64,000 bases of DNA, from assembly GCF_014204495.1 (NCBI RefSeq), contig NZ_JACHLN010000003.1, positions 620,001 to 684,000 on the forward strand. The letters are read 5' to 3'. Position 1 is the first letter of the stretch. Every line of letters starts with the position of its first letter. Below are positions 35,858-44,841 of this stretch, piece by piece. The position numbers and the translations under genes were made by a program. Source of the stretch: Sphingomonas kyeonggiensis. GTDB taxonomy: Bacteria > Pseudomonadota > Alphaproteobacteria > Sphingomonadales > Sphingomonadaceae. Below the pieces are notes generated by a model. The model worked only from the letters and a program-made list of their open reading frames with translations. It had not been told where the DNA came from and ran no database searches.

Positions 35858-37569
35858 CGTATCTCCTGGGATTCGCCGAAAGCCGGCGGCGACGTTTCCA
35901 GACCCAGTTCGGCGACCATCGCCTCGCGGATCATAAACTTCTGGATCTTGCCCGTGACCGTCGTCGGAAAGGCATCGACGAAGTGGATGTGGCGCGGAAT
36001 CTTGTAGTGCGCGATGCGCCCCTTGCAGAAGGCGCGGACCGCTGCCTCGTCGCCCGATGCGCCGAGGCGCAACCGGATCCAGGCGCAGAGCTCCTCGCCC
36101 ATCCGCGCATCCGGCACACCGACCACCGCGACGTCTTCGATCGCGGGGTGGCTGAGCAGGAAATCCTCTATCTCGCGCGGATAGATGTTCTCGCCACCAC
36201 GGATCACGACATCCTTGATACGGCCGACGATCCGGCCATAGCCCTCGGCATCGATGGTCGCGAGATCGCCGCTGTGCATCCAGCCGTCCGCGTCGATCGC
36301 ATCGGCGGTGCGCTCACGATCGTTCCAGTAACCGAGCATCACCGAATAGCCGCGGGTGCACAATTCGCCGGGCTGGCCGGCGGGCAGCGTCGCGCCCTCG
36401 CCATCGATCACCTTGCATTCGAGATGCGGCAACACGCGCCCGATCGAATCCACGCGCCGATCGAGGCTGTCGCCCAGCCCGGTCTGGAAGCTCACCGGGC
36501 TCGTCTCGGTCATGCCATAGCCGATCGTGACGTCGCGCATGTGCAGCCGCGCGATCACGTCGCGCATCAGCGGCTCGGGGCATACCGCGCCCGCCATGCA
36601 TCCGGTACGCAGCGAGGTCAGGTCGAAGCGGGCGAATTCGGGATGCGCGAGTACCGCGATGAACATCGTCGGCACGCCGTACAACGCGGTGCAGCGTTCG
36701 GCTTCGACGGCGGCAAGCACTGCGCCGGGATCGAACGCCGCCGCGGGATAGACCATCGCCGCGCCGTGCGTGATGCTGGCCAGATTGCCCATCACCATGC
36801 CGAAACAATGGTAGAGCGGCACCGGGATGCAGATGCGGTCGTCAGGCGCCAGCGCCATGCCGCGCCCGACGAAATAGCCGTTGTTCAGGATGTTGCGATG
36901 CGAGAGCGTCGCGCCCTTGGGCAGGCCGGTGGTGCCGCTGGTGAACTGGATGTTGATCGGATCGCCCGGATCAAGCGTGGCGGCGAGCCGATCAAGCTCG
37001 GCACGCGCCCCGGGGCGGATCGCGGCGATGTCGTCGAACGCCAGCCAACCGGGGCGCGGACTGCCACCGATCCGGATCGCCGCGCGCAGCGTCGGCAGCC
37101 GCGCCGCGACCAGCCGGCCCGGCTCGCTCTCCACGAGTTCGGGCGCCAGCGCCTCGATCATCTCGAGATAGGCGCTGGTCTTGAAGCGCTCGGCCGCCAC
37201 CAGCGCCTTGAGCCCGACGAGGTTGATCGTGAACTCGGCTTCGGAAAGCTGATAGGCCGGGTTGATCGTGACGAGGATCAGCCCCGCGCGCGCAGCAGCG
37301 AACTGCGTCAGGGTCCATTCGGCGCAATTGGGGGACCAGATGCCGATCCGGTCCCCCGGCGCGAGCCCCAGCCCGAGCAGCCCCGCCGCGAGTGAATCCG
37401 CGCGCGCAAGCAGCTCGGCGAAGCTCCAGCGAACGCCCTGCGCGACCGACACGAGCGCATCCCGCGCGCCCCAACGATCCGCGGCGCGCACCAGCGCCTC
37501 ACCGATGGTGATGTCGAGCAGCGCGGGTGCTGCCGCCCCAGTGACATGGCTGAGCGCGTGCGCGGTCAT
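35854..37569 (-). CDS. AMP-dependent acyl-CoA synthetase/ligase
   Basis: Activates a carboxylic acid as its acyl-CoA through an acyl-adenylate, in the cytoplasm. The 571-residue protein has all core motifs: [12 protein letters not shown] (P-loop), YGMTETSPV, the SGDLATID hinge region, [16 protein letters not shown] and the C-terminal catalytic Lys in TVTGKIQKF. It resembles medium-chain or aryl acyl-CoA ligases. I use ATG 37569, which overlaps the tannase-family stop; the longer frame to 37818 only covers that gene. As the one cytoplasmic enzyme among exported hydrolases, it probably activates the acid freed by the esterases, such as a hydroxycinnamate. Substrate is inferred. Confidence 0.87.
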   Translation of the reverse strand: MTAHALSHVTGAAAPALLDITIGEALVRAADRWGARDALVSVAQGVRWSFAELLARADSLAAGLLGLGLAPGDRIGIWSPNCAEWTLTQFAAARAGLILVTINPAYQLSEAEFTINLVGLKALVAAERFKTSAYLEMIEALAPELVESEPGRLVAARLPTLRAAIRIGGSPRPGWLAFDDIAAIRPGARAELDRLAATLDPGDPINIQFTSGTTGLPKGATLSHRNILNNGYFVGRGMALAPDDRICIPVPLYHCFGMVMGNLASITHGAAMVYPAAAFDPGAVLAAVEAERCTALYGVPTMFIAVLAHPEFARFDLTSLRTGCMAGAVCPEPLMRDVIARLHMRDVTIGYGMTETSPVSFQTGLGDSLDRRVDSIGRVLPHLECKVIDGEGATLPAGQPGELCTRGYSVMLGYWNDRERTADAIDADGWMHSGDLATIDAEGYGRIVGRIKDVVIRGGENIYPREIEDFLLSHPAIEDVAVVGVPDARMGEELCAWIRLRLGASGDEAAVRAFCKGRIAHYKIPRHIHFVDAFPTTVTGKIQKFMIREAMVAELGLETSPPAFGESQEIR

Positions 37570-39164
37570 GGCTTGCCCGGCGCGGTGCAGATGAAGTTGG
37601 CCGCGTCGTCGGTGGATCCCGTGCCGTTCCAGCGCGCGACCTTGGGATAGGCGCATAGCGGGCGGGTACGCACCGGCTTGGCGGGGAAGCCGAGATAGCC
37701 GAACAGGTCGTTTTCGAACTTGGTCGCCACGATCCGCTCGGGGGCTGCGCCGCCCTGGCGCCAGGTATCGATCGTGCCGAGCGCGTCGAACACATTGGGC
37801 CCCGGCCCGGCAAGGCAATGCGACACGCCCGGCATCATGAACAGCCGCGCGGAATCGCCGGCCGCCCGGTTCGTCCGCTGCACGCGTGTGAAATAGTCGA
37901 TCGTATTCTCGGGAGCGATCGCCGCGTCCTGCCAGCCATGATACATCAGCAGCTTGCCGCCCCGGCCGAAGAAGCTCCGGAGATCCGGATTATCCGCATC
38001 GAGGTTGGCGCCCTGAAGCCGCTTCGCCAGCGCGTAATCGCGCGCCAGATCGAAGCGCGTCAGGTCCCAGGCCGGATCCGAATGGGCCATGTAGCGCATG
38101 AAGTCGGTCGCGAAGCGGCCATGCTGCGCGTTCGGCCCGGTGAGCCAGAGATCCCAGGTGCCCGGCACCGCCTCGGCACCGGGCATATAGCCCGGGTAGA
38201 AGGGCTTGCCGTCCGCCGTCCGCACGCCGCGATAGAGTGCGCGCGCCGTCTCGACCTGCGGTGCGGTGAGGCAGCTCGGTGCGTCGCCGGCCTTGCAGAG
38301 CAGAGCGCCCGGATCGAAGCGGCACGTGCGCGGATCGTCGATCACTCCGTCGGCCACGCCGTCCTTCGCGTCGCACTGCGCGAGTGCCGCATTCTGGAGC
38401 AGCTTGAGCTTGGCGTTGGGGATCACCGCTTCGGGCCGCGCGAAGGCGACGCGGTCGTCTGCGGCGAACGCGCTCGTCATCCGGGTCCATGGGATCGCCG
38501 GCGCGCCGGCGACGATCGCGTCATAATCCGTCGGAAAGCGCTGCGCTTCCATCAGCGCTTCCCGGCCGCCATCGGAGCAACCGTGGAAATAGCTCGCCGC
38601 CAACGGCCGGGGGTAATAGGCCGCAATCAGGCGCTTCGCCGCCTCGGCGCCCAGATGGTTCGCGCGCCAGCCGAAATCGCGGATCTTCTCGGGCGCATTC
38701 AGAGCCCATTTTCCGTCGACGTCGCCGCTACCGACATGCCCCATGTCGGTGCCGACCGTGGCATAGCCGCGCGCGACACCGCCCCGCATCGTGAGCGCGG
38801 GGATCATCAGGCTGCCGCCAAAACCGCCATTGCCCGCGCCGAGCAGCTTGCCGTTCCACGCCGCAAGCTCGGGCAGCCACACTTCCACCTTGATCGACGA
38901 GCCGGGAACAGGCGTGAGCACCGCCTGCACACGGCAGAAGGGCGCTGCGGCGGGAAGCCCGGGCTTCCCGGGCTCGGTATCGATCGTCGTCCCCTTGGCG
39001 ACGGGAGTCGCGGAAACAACACTGCCGTTGCCCAGCGCCAGCCCGGCGAGCCCCGCGCAGCCCTCGCCCGGGTGGGCGGGCGCGGGAGACAGTCTCCTGC
39101 CTTCGGCGGCGCCCGTGACGGCCAGCGCCAGCGCGCCGGCGGAGAGCAGATGGATCGGCTTCAT
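37566..39164 (-). CDS. tannase/feruloyl esterase family hydrolase, exported
   Basis: Cleaves ester bonds between phenolic acids and sugars or polyols. The 532-residue protein has a signal peptide and the family serine motif HGCSDGGRE. An Asp is available in [11 protein letters not shown] and a His in [12 protein letters not shown], completing the triad. Paired cysteines ([18 protein letters not shown]) mark the calcium-binding loop region of the lid domain. The start ATG 39164 overlaps the upstream hydrolase stop. Within this operon it would remove galloyl, feruloyl or similar groups from plant glycosides; which one cannot be told from sequence. Confidence 0.87.
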   Translation of the reverse strand: MKPIHLLSAGALALAVTGAAEGRRLSPAPAHPGEGCAGLAGLALGNGSVVSATPVAKGTTIDTEPGKPGLPAAAPFCRVQAVLTPVPGSSIKVEVWLPELAAWNGKLLGAGNGGFGGSLMIPALTMRGGVARGYATVGTDMGHVGSGDVDGKWALNAPEKIRDFGWRANHLGAEAAKRLIAAYYPRPLAASYFHGCSDGGREALMEAQRFPTDYDAIVAGAPAIPWTRMTSAFAADDRVAFARPEAVIPNAKLKLLQNAALAQCDAKDGVADGVIDDPRTCRFDPGALLCKAGDAPSCLTAPQVETARALYRGVRTADGKPFYPGYMPGAEAVPGTWDLWLTGPNAQHGRFATDFMRYMAHSDPAWDLTRFDLARDYALAKRLQGANLDADNPDLRSFFGRGGKLLMYHGWQDAAIAPENTIDYFTRVQRTNRAAGDSARLFMMPGVSHCLAGPGPNVFDALGTIDTWRQGGAAPERIVATKFENDLFGYLGFPAKPVRTRPLCAYPKVARWNGTGSTDDAANFICTAPGKP

Positions 39165-40048
39165 TTGCGCAGCACCCCCAATGATTCGAGCCAGCCGCGC
39201 ATCCGCACGGTCCATTGGTCGACAGACTTGCCCTTGCGCTCCATGCCGAAGCCATGGCTGCCATCGGGATAGGTCACGAACTCCGACCTGGCCCCCGCCG
39301 CACGCCAGGCGGCGTCCAGCCTGGCACTGTCGCCCCGCGAGAGCTTGTCGTCATCGGCGACGAGCACGAAGAGCGGCGGCGCGTGCGCCGGCACTGCGAT
39401 CGGATCGGGGAGCAGCCCCGGGTAGATCGCCGCGGCAAAATCGGGGCGGCTGTCGCGGTGCCCGGCGGCAAGCGTCCACACCGTCACCGCCCCGCCGGCG
39501 GAGAAGCCCATCAGCCCGACCCGATCCGGCTTGATGCCATATTGCGCGGCATGCGCGCGCACGAAGCGCACGGCCTGCTCGCCGTCCGCCGTCGCCAGCG
39601 GCCGCAAAGGTACGATGGCGTCGGCAAGCTCGGGCAGATTCGTCAATCGGCGGATGAACTGGCCGGTGAAATCATCGTTGGTCTGCAACAGGCGATAGCG
39701 CAGCACGAAGGCAGTCACGCCCAGGCCGTTGAGCCACTTCGCCACCGCGGTGCCTTCGTTCTCGATCGAAAGCATGTGGAAGCCACCGCCCGGCGCGACG
39801 ATCACTGCGGTGCCGTTCGCGATTGCAGGATCGGGGCGATAGACCGTGAGCGTCGCATCGCTGACATTGCGAACGATCGTTCCAAACGGAAAACGCGTCT
39901 CGGTCACTTCGGGATGGGCCGGCGCCTGCGGCGGCGGCGCAGACCAGATGCGCCGGGCACCCGGGTCCTGCGGCAGCACATGCGGGGCACAACCCATCGT
40001 CAGCAGGGCGAGCACAGCGCCCCATCGCAACTTCTTCGCCATGGTCAT
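39161..40048 (-). CDS. alpha/beta hydrolase, acetylesterase-like lipoprotein or exported protein
   Basis: A 295-residue alpha/beta-hydrolase. The oxyanion region is VAPGGGFHML, the nucleophile Ser lies in MGFSAGGAV, and a His in YPDGSHGFG closes the triad. The N-terminus has LLTMGC, a plausible lipobox. The group includes acetyl-xylan and other carbohydrate acetylesterases (BD-FAE and XynB-like). It overlaps both neighbours by ATGA. A role in removing acetyl or similar groups from glycosides before glycosidase action is likely but inferred. Confidence 0.8.
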   Translation of the reverse strand: MTMAKKLRWGAVLALLTMGCAPHVLPQDPGARRIWSAPPPQAPAHPEVTETRFPFGTIVRNVSDATLTVYRPDPAIANGTAVIVAPGGGFHMLSIENEGTAVAKWLNGLGVTAFVLRYRLLQTNDDFTGQFIRRLTNLPELADAIVPLRPLATADGEQAVRFVRAHAAQYGIKPDRVGLMGFSAGGAVTVWTLAAGHRDSRPDFAAAIYPGLLPDPIAVPAHAPPLFVLVADDDKLSRGDSARLDAAWRAAGARSEFVTYPDGSHGFGMERKGKSVDQWTVRMRGWLESLGVLRK

Positions 40049-41532
40049 TGCCTCGCCTCCCGTGCGGTGGTGATCGCGGCGAGCGACGGGCCGCCGGCCT
40101 CCGTCATCGCCGCGGACGCACCGATCGCGAGCAGACGCGGCGCGGCGCCGTTCAGGCGATCCCAGCGCGGCAGTCCCTTGCGGTTGGGATCGCCGCTAGC
40201 CGCGAAGCCGGCCCAATAGTCCGCGATCCGCGCCGCCACCGCCGCGTCGACGGCGCTCGGCTTCGCATCGCCCTTCGCGAGATTGTCGAACTGGAAGATC
40301 ACGTCGGTCGCATGGCCCGCGCCGATGCCTTCCTTGCGCTTGGCCTCGGCGACATAGCCGAAGCGATAAAGCCAGGTCGGCGCGCCCGTCGCCGCGTGCC
40401 AACGCGCCATCGAGAAGGCAGGCTCGGTGAACATCGCGTCGCCCGCCAGATAGCGCGTGGCCTTCTCGGGCGAGGCATAGCTCGCCTTGACAGCATCGGC
40501 GCCTTTGCCGAGCGCGGCGAGCACCGGGCCATTGACCATCGGCAGCAATGCTGTGGGGACGAAGCCCAGCTCATCATCGTTATTGCCGATGATGAGCGGC
40601 ACCCTGGCCTCACGCCCCGCTGCAAAGACGCGCGCGACGTCTTCGGGCACGATAGTGCCATCGGTGATTGGCCCCGAATAACGCGCATCTTCCTTGTTGA
40701 GCATGTTGATGCCGCCAAGCACGACCGATGCGGGCAACGCGCGCAGGCTTGCCGCATCGCCGGCGCCCGCGGCCGCTGCGAAGGCGCTGCCCTTCGCCTC
40801 CGCCTCGGGCGCGACCGGCCAATGATCGCGGCCGCCGCCCGAGGCACTGATCGCCCGGGCGAACAACCCGCGTGCCGCCGGTGCCGCCATCAGCCGCAGC
40901 ACCGATTCCCCGCCCGCCGATTCGCCAAAGATCGTGACTTTCGCGGGGTCGCCGCCAAAGCCCGCTATGTTGCGCTTGACCCATGCAAGCGCCGCGATCT
41001 GGTCCATCAGGCCGTAATTGCCGCCGTTGCCCTCGGCGGCGAGCGCAGGGTGCGCGAAGAAGCCGAAGCGGCCAAGCCGGTAGTTGAAGCTCACCACCAC
41101 GACGCCGCGCGCCGCCAGCCGTGCACCATCAGTCTCGGCAAGCGAACCCGATCCGCTGACGAAGCCGCCGCCATGGATCCACACCATCACCGGCAGCTTC
41201 ACCCCAGCCGAGGCGTTCGGCGTCCAGACGTTGAGGAACAGGCAGTCCTCGCTGGTCGGCTGGCCGCTAGTCGTGACGCCGGGCATGGCGTTCTGCATGC
41301 AATCATTGCCGGCCCGGCTCGCATCGCGGGGCGCAGTCCAATGCGCGGGCGGCACGGGCGGACGCCAGCGCAGGTCGCCGACCGGCGGCGCGGCATAGGG
41401 GATCCCGAGAAACGCCGTGCTCCCCTCGGCGCTGAAGCCGCGCACCGGCCCGGCCTCGGTCCGCACCTGCTGCGCCGCGGCGGGCATCGCGGCGAGCAGC
41501 AACCCGCCCGCGGCGGCCAATATCCGGATCAT
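40045..41532 (-). CDS. type B carboxylesterase, exported
   Basis: A 495-residue carboxylesterase/lipase family B protein with a signal peptide (to about residue 20). Family motifs are EDCLFLNVWTP with its Cys, the oxyanion IHGGGF, YRLGRFGFF, and the nucleophile in IFGESAGGESV. The catalytic His probably lies in GAGHATDVIFQF. These enzymes act on varied alkyl and aryl esters. Its start overlaps the rhamnosidase stop and its stop overlaps the next hydrolase start. It is the third esterase of the operon, suggesting a substrate with several acyl decorations. Confidence 0.87.
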   Translation of the reverse strand: MIRILAAAGGLLLAAMPAAAQQVRTEAGPVRGFSAEGSTAFLGIPYAAPPVGDLRWRPPVPPAHWTAPRDASRAGNDCMQNAMPGVTTSGQPTSEDCLFLNVWTPNASAGVKLPVMVWIHGGGFVSGSGSLAETDGARLAARGVVVVSFNYRLGRFGFFAHPALAAEGNGGNYGLMDQIAALAWVKRNIAGFGGDPAKVTIFGESAGGESVLRLMAAPAARGLFARAISASGGGRDHWPVAPEAEAKGSAFAAAAGAGDAASLRALPASVVLGGINMLNKEDARYSGPITDGTIVPEDVARVFAAGREARVPLIIGNNDDELGFVPTALLPMVNGPVLAALGKGADAVKASYASPEKATRYLAGDAMFTEPAFSMARWHAATGAPTWLYRFGYVAEAKRKEGIGAGHATDVIFQFDNLAKGDAKPSAVDAAVAARIADYWAGFAASGDPNRKGLPRWDRLNGAAPRLLAIGASAAMTEAGGPSLAAITTAREARQ

Positions 41533-44500
41533 CGCCTGCCTCCCGTCTGAAATACGAAGCTGCCGGCGCCGGTGCGATAGACGGCATAGCCGCTCTCATC
41601 CCGCACCGGCTCGGCACCCGCCGGCGCCGTGATCGCGCCGAAGCCGAGCGGCACCCAGATCTCGCCAAGCGCATTGGCGGGAACCTCCGCGGCCAGCGTC
41701 AGCCGCCCCGCCTCCACGCGCCAGCGTGACGCTGCGCGGCCCTGAACGGTCTCCATCACTGCCTCGGCACTCGCCAGCCCAGCGGGGATCGCAGGCTTCA
41801 CCAGCACCGTCTTGTAGCCCGGTGCGCCCGGCCGCAGCCCCGCGAGCCGCTGGCGCATCCAATCACCGATCGACGCGAAATAATGATGGTCGCGCGAACG
41901 ACTGCCGAGCCCCCAGCTCTCGAACATCGTCGAATGGCCGTTGACGATCCACCAACCCCAGCTCGGCTCGTCGGTACGCGTCGCCACCCGGTAGGCGAGA
42001 TCGGCGTGGCCATGGTCGCTCAGCACGTCGAGCAGGTGGCGCGTGCCGTATACGCCGGTGCGCAGCCCCTGTTTCTCGACATCGCGGGCGATCGCATCGG
42101 CGACGCTCTGCGCGCGCCCCTCGGGCGCCATGCCGAAGGCGAGCGCAAGCACATTCTGCACCTGGAGCGGCGGCCCCGCGACACCCTTGGCGTCGATGGT
42201 GCGGTACCAGCCGTTCGCGGCATCCCAGTAGCGGGCATTATAGGCCATCCGGATGGCATCGGCGAGCGCGCGATATCGAGCCGCATCCGCCTCGGCACCG
42301 ATCACAACCGAGGACCTGGCGAGCAGGTCGGCCTCATGGAAGAAATAGGCCGTGGTCACCGCATCGACGCCGCCGCCGCGCGCGTTGAAGAAGTCCAGGC
42401 TTCCCGGCGGCAGCCATTCGCTGAGCCCCTTGGCGCGGTAGAAATCGGGCGCCTTGATGAAGGTCGCGGTGTAATCGACCAGCCGCCGCTGCATCGCATG
42501 GCTGCGCGCCAGGATGCGCGTGTCCCCGTCGGTGATGTAGAGTTCCCAGGGGAGGATCAGTGCCGCGGCGTCCCAGGGCGTGGTCGGTCCCCACATCAGG
42601 TTCCAGCCCGGCGTGTCCTCATAGCCATAATAGGGCGTGGCCGGCACGATCTCGGGGATCTCGCCTTTGTCCGACTGGGCATCACCGAAATCGTCGAGCC
42701 ATTTGGTCCACACGCGCGCAATGTCGAAGCTGCGCGCCGCGGCCCCCGCCGATGCCTGGGCGTCACCCGTCCAGCCATTCTTCTCATAGGTCGGCGTGTC
42801 GGTCTGGAAGCCGTGGAGATTGTTGAGGATCGTCGCGGTGGCGGCGGCGTCGATCTTGCCCAGCAACGGGTCGGCGCTGGCGAAGCTGCCGATCCGCGCG
42901 ACGTTCGAATGCACCACGCGTGCACGGAGTGCCCCTTCGCCCGGGGTGCCCGGATAGCCCTCGACCTGGACGTACCGGAAGCCGCGATAGCCGAAACTAG
43001 GCTCCCAACGCTCGAGCCCCCTGCCCGCCAGCGTATAACGATCGGTCTGGAGCTGGGCATCGATCAGCCCCGATGCAGGCACCACCTGACCGTCGTCGCC
43101 GAGCCGCTCGCTCGCCACCATCGAGACGGTTGCGCCCCGCCCGCCCCGCACCTCGAGCACCGGCCAGCCCGCGACGATCCGACCGAAGTCATAGACCCAC
43201 ACGCCCGGCGTCGGCTGCGTGGCCGCGACCGGTGCGATCGTCTCGACCGGCGCGATCGGCTCGGAATTCGCAGCCACCAGCTTGCCCGCCGGTCCGGCGA
43301 CCAAGCGCGCGGCCTGCCAGCCCGGCCCGGTGCCGGCGCGATCCCAGCCGTCAGGCAACAACCGCGCATCGTAGCGCTCGCCGCGATGGATCGAATCGCC
43401 CAGCGTCGGCCCCGAGCGCGTCTGCCAGCCGGGGCCGCTGGCGACCGTCTGGCGGGAGCCATCGGCATAGTCGATCTCGAGTTGGGCCTTGAGCGCGGGC
43501 TCGGCATGCCAGGGTGCCGCGTGGAAATACCATTCGTTGGGATCGGAGAGCCCATACCATCCACGGCCCAGCTCGGCCCCGATCACATTCTGCCCGGCAC
43601 GCAGGAGGCTGGTGACGTCGGCGGTGTACGCCAGCACGCGCTTGTCATAGGCCGTAAACCCGACGCCCAGCGGCGAACCCACCGCAGCGCCGTTGAGCGT
43701 GATCCGCGGCATCCCGCCCGCGGCATAATAGAGCCGGGCGCGGATCGCCTTCTTGCCGGGATTCAGCCGGAACACACGCCGCACCAGGGGCGCCGGCGCT
43801 TCGATCGGCAGCACCAGATCGATGTTCGGGACGCCGCTTGCAACCACCAGGCCCTGCGACGAGACGCCGCCGCCGGTGAAGGGATTGTCGTTGCGTGCGA
43901 AATCGGCCGAGATCGCGGGGCTGCCGCTCCCCGATACCGCAACGGTATGGATCACGGCGGCCCGCGCTTCCTTCGCGCTGAACCCGATCGTGCCGTGGCT
44001 ATGCGTCGCATCGTCGAGCGTATCGGCGACCACGCCGTCCAGGCTGGTGACGATGCGCGTGCCCGCCGCCTGGATGCGCAGCCGGTGCCGCACACCCTTG
44101 AGCGGCTTCGCCAGCGGCACGCGCTTCAGCTGTACGGTCTTCACGGCCGAGCTGGTTCCGCCGGGATAGGTACGCAGGCTCTCGATCAGCTCGGGCCCGT
44201 CCTTGCCCTCGCGCAAGGTCCAGACATAGGCATCACCGAAGGTCTTGCCGTGCGGCAGCGCGCGGAACAGCACGTCGACGGCGCTGCCGGTGAGCGTCAG
44301 GTCGGCTTCGAGGGTGACGTCGCTCCAGTCATGGTCGCGACGATGGGGCCCGGAAATCCAGCGCGCGCTCCAGTCCGCCGGGGCGAGCAGCCCCATCTCC
44401 CACCAGCCGGGCGTGCTCCACTCCGTCGCGCGGCCATTGCCGTCCCAGACCTGCACCTGCCACCAATAGCGCCGGCGCGCCTCGAGCCCCGGACCGGCAT

Positions 44501-44822
44501 AGGCGATCTGGACATTGGCGTCGGAAGCGACCTTGCCGCTGTCCCACACATACGGGCCGGTCTTCAGCGCGGCGGGAGACGCTGCCACCTGGATGCGATA
44601 GCCAGTCTGGCGCGCCACCGGCGAATGCCAGGCGAGCCGGGGCGCCGGTGCGTCGAGCCCCAGCGGCGCCTCGGCATATTCGACTTTCAGCTTCCACGGA
44701 TCAGGGCCCTGGCGACCGAGACCCGCCGTTGCCGGCATCGCGAGCACCAGTCCCGCCAGCAACGGCAGGAGACGGCGGCACCACCGCGCACTGCCTTCAC
44801 GTCCCCCACTCGATACGCGCAT
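41529..44822 (-). CDS. glycoside hydrolase family 78 alpha-L-rhamnosidase, exported
   Basis: Releases terminal alpha-L-rhamnose from glycosides such as rutinosides. From ATG 44822 the protein has 1097 residues with an N-terminal signal-like segment (LLPLLAGLVLAMPATAG). Beta-sandwich domains follow, including NPFTGGG and FRLNPGKKAIRARLYYAAGG. The (alpha/alpha)6 catalytic domain starts near the NNLHGFQTDTPTYEKNGWTGDAQ segment, whose Glu is the probable general acid. A later Glu in FESWG is the likely base. A C-terminal beta domain ends the protein. The frame is open to 44912, but that lies inside the receptor's end. It begins the overlapping gene run; the receptor gene ends 19 bases upstream. 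Confidence 0.9.
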   Translation of the reverse strand: MRVSSGGREGSARWCRRLLPLLAGLVLAMPATAGLGRQGPDPWKLKVEYAEAPLGLDAPAPRLAWHSPVARQTGYRIQVAASPAALKTGPYVWDSGKVASDANVQIAYAGPGLEARRRYWWQVQVWDGNGRATEWSTPGWWEMGLLAPADWSARWISGPHRRDHDWSDVTLEADLTLTGSAVDVLFRALPHGKTFGDAYVWTLREGKDGPELIESLRTYPGGTSSAVKTVQLKRVPLAKPLKGVRHRLRIQAAGTRIVTSLDGVVADTLDDATHSHGTIGFSAKEARAAVIHTVAVSGSGSPAISADFARNDNPFTGGGVSSQGLVVASGVPNIDLVLPIEAPAPLVRRVFRLNPGKKAIRARLYYAAGGMPRITLNGAAVGSPLGVGFTAYDKRVLAYTADVTSLLRAGQNVIGAELGRGWYGLSDPNEWYFHAAPWHAEPALKAQLEIDYADGSRQTVASGPGWQTRSGPTLGDSIHRGERYDARLLPDGWDRAGTGPGWQAARLVAGPAGKLVAANSEPIAPVETIAPVAATQPTPGVWVYDFGRIVAGWPVLEVRGGRGATVSMVASERLGDDGQVVPASGLIDAQLQTDRYTLAGRGLERWEPSFGYRGFRYVQVEGYPGTPGEGALRARVVHSNVARIGSFASADPLLGKIDAAATATILNNLHGFQTDTPTYEKNGWTGDAQASAGAAARSFDIARVWTKWLDDFGDAQSDKGEIPEIVPATPYYGYEDTPGWNLMWGPTTPWDAAALILPWELYITDGDTRILARSHAMQRRLVDYTATFIKAPDFYRAKGLSEWLPPGSLDFFNARGGGVDAVTTAYFFHEADLLARSSVVIGAEADAARYRALADAIRMAYNARYWDAANGWYRTIDAKGVAGPPLQVQNVLALAFGMAPEGRAQSVADAIARDVEKQGLRTGVYGTRHLLDVLSDHGHADLAYRVATRTDEPSWGWWIVNGHSTMFESWGLGSRSRDHHYFASIGDWMRQRLAGLRPGAPGYKTVLVKPAIPAGLASAEAVMETVQGRAASRWRVEAGRLTLAAEVPANALGEIWVPLGFGAITAPAGAEPVRDESGYAVYRTGAGSFVFQTGGRR

Positions 44823-44841
44823 CGACGACAACTTCCGCTCC

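Noticed and set aside
37570..37818. long N-terminal extension of the acyl-CoA ligase
   Set aside because: It is out-of-frame sequence of the tannase-family gene; the ATG at 37569 forms the same ATGA overlap as the other junctions.
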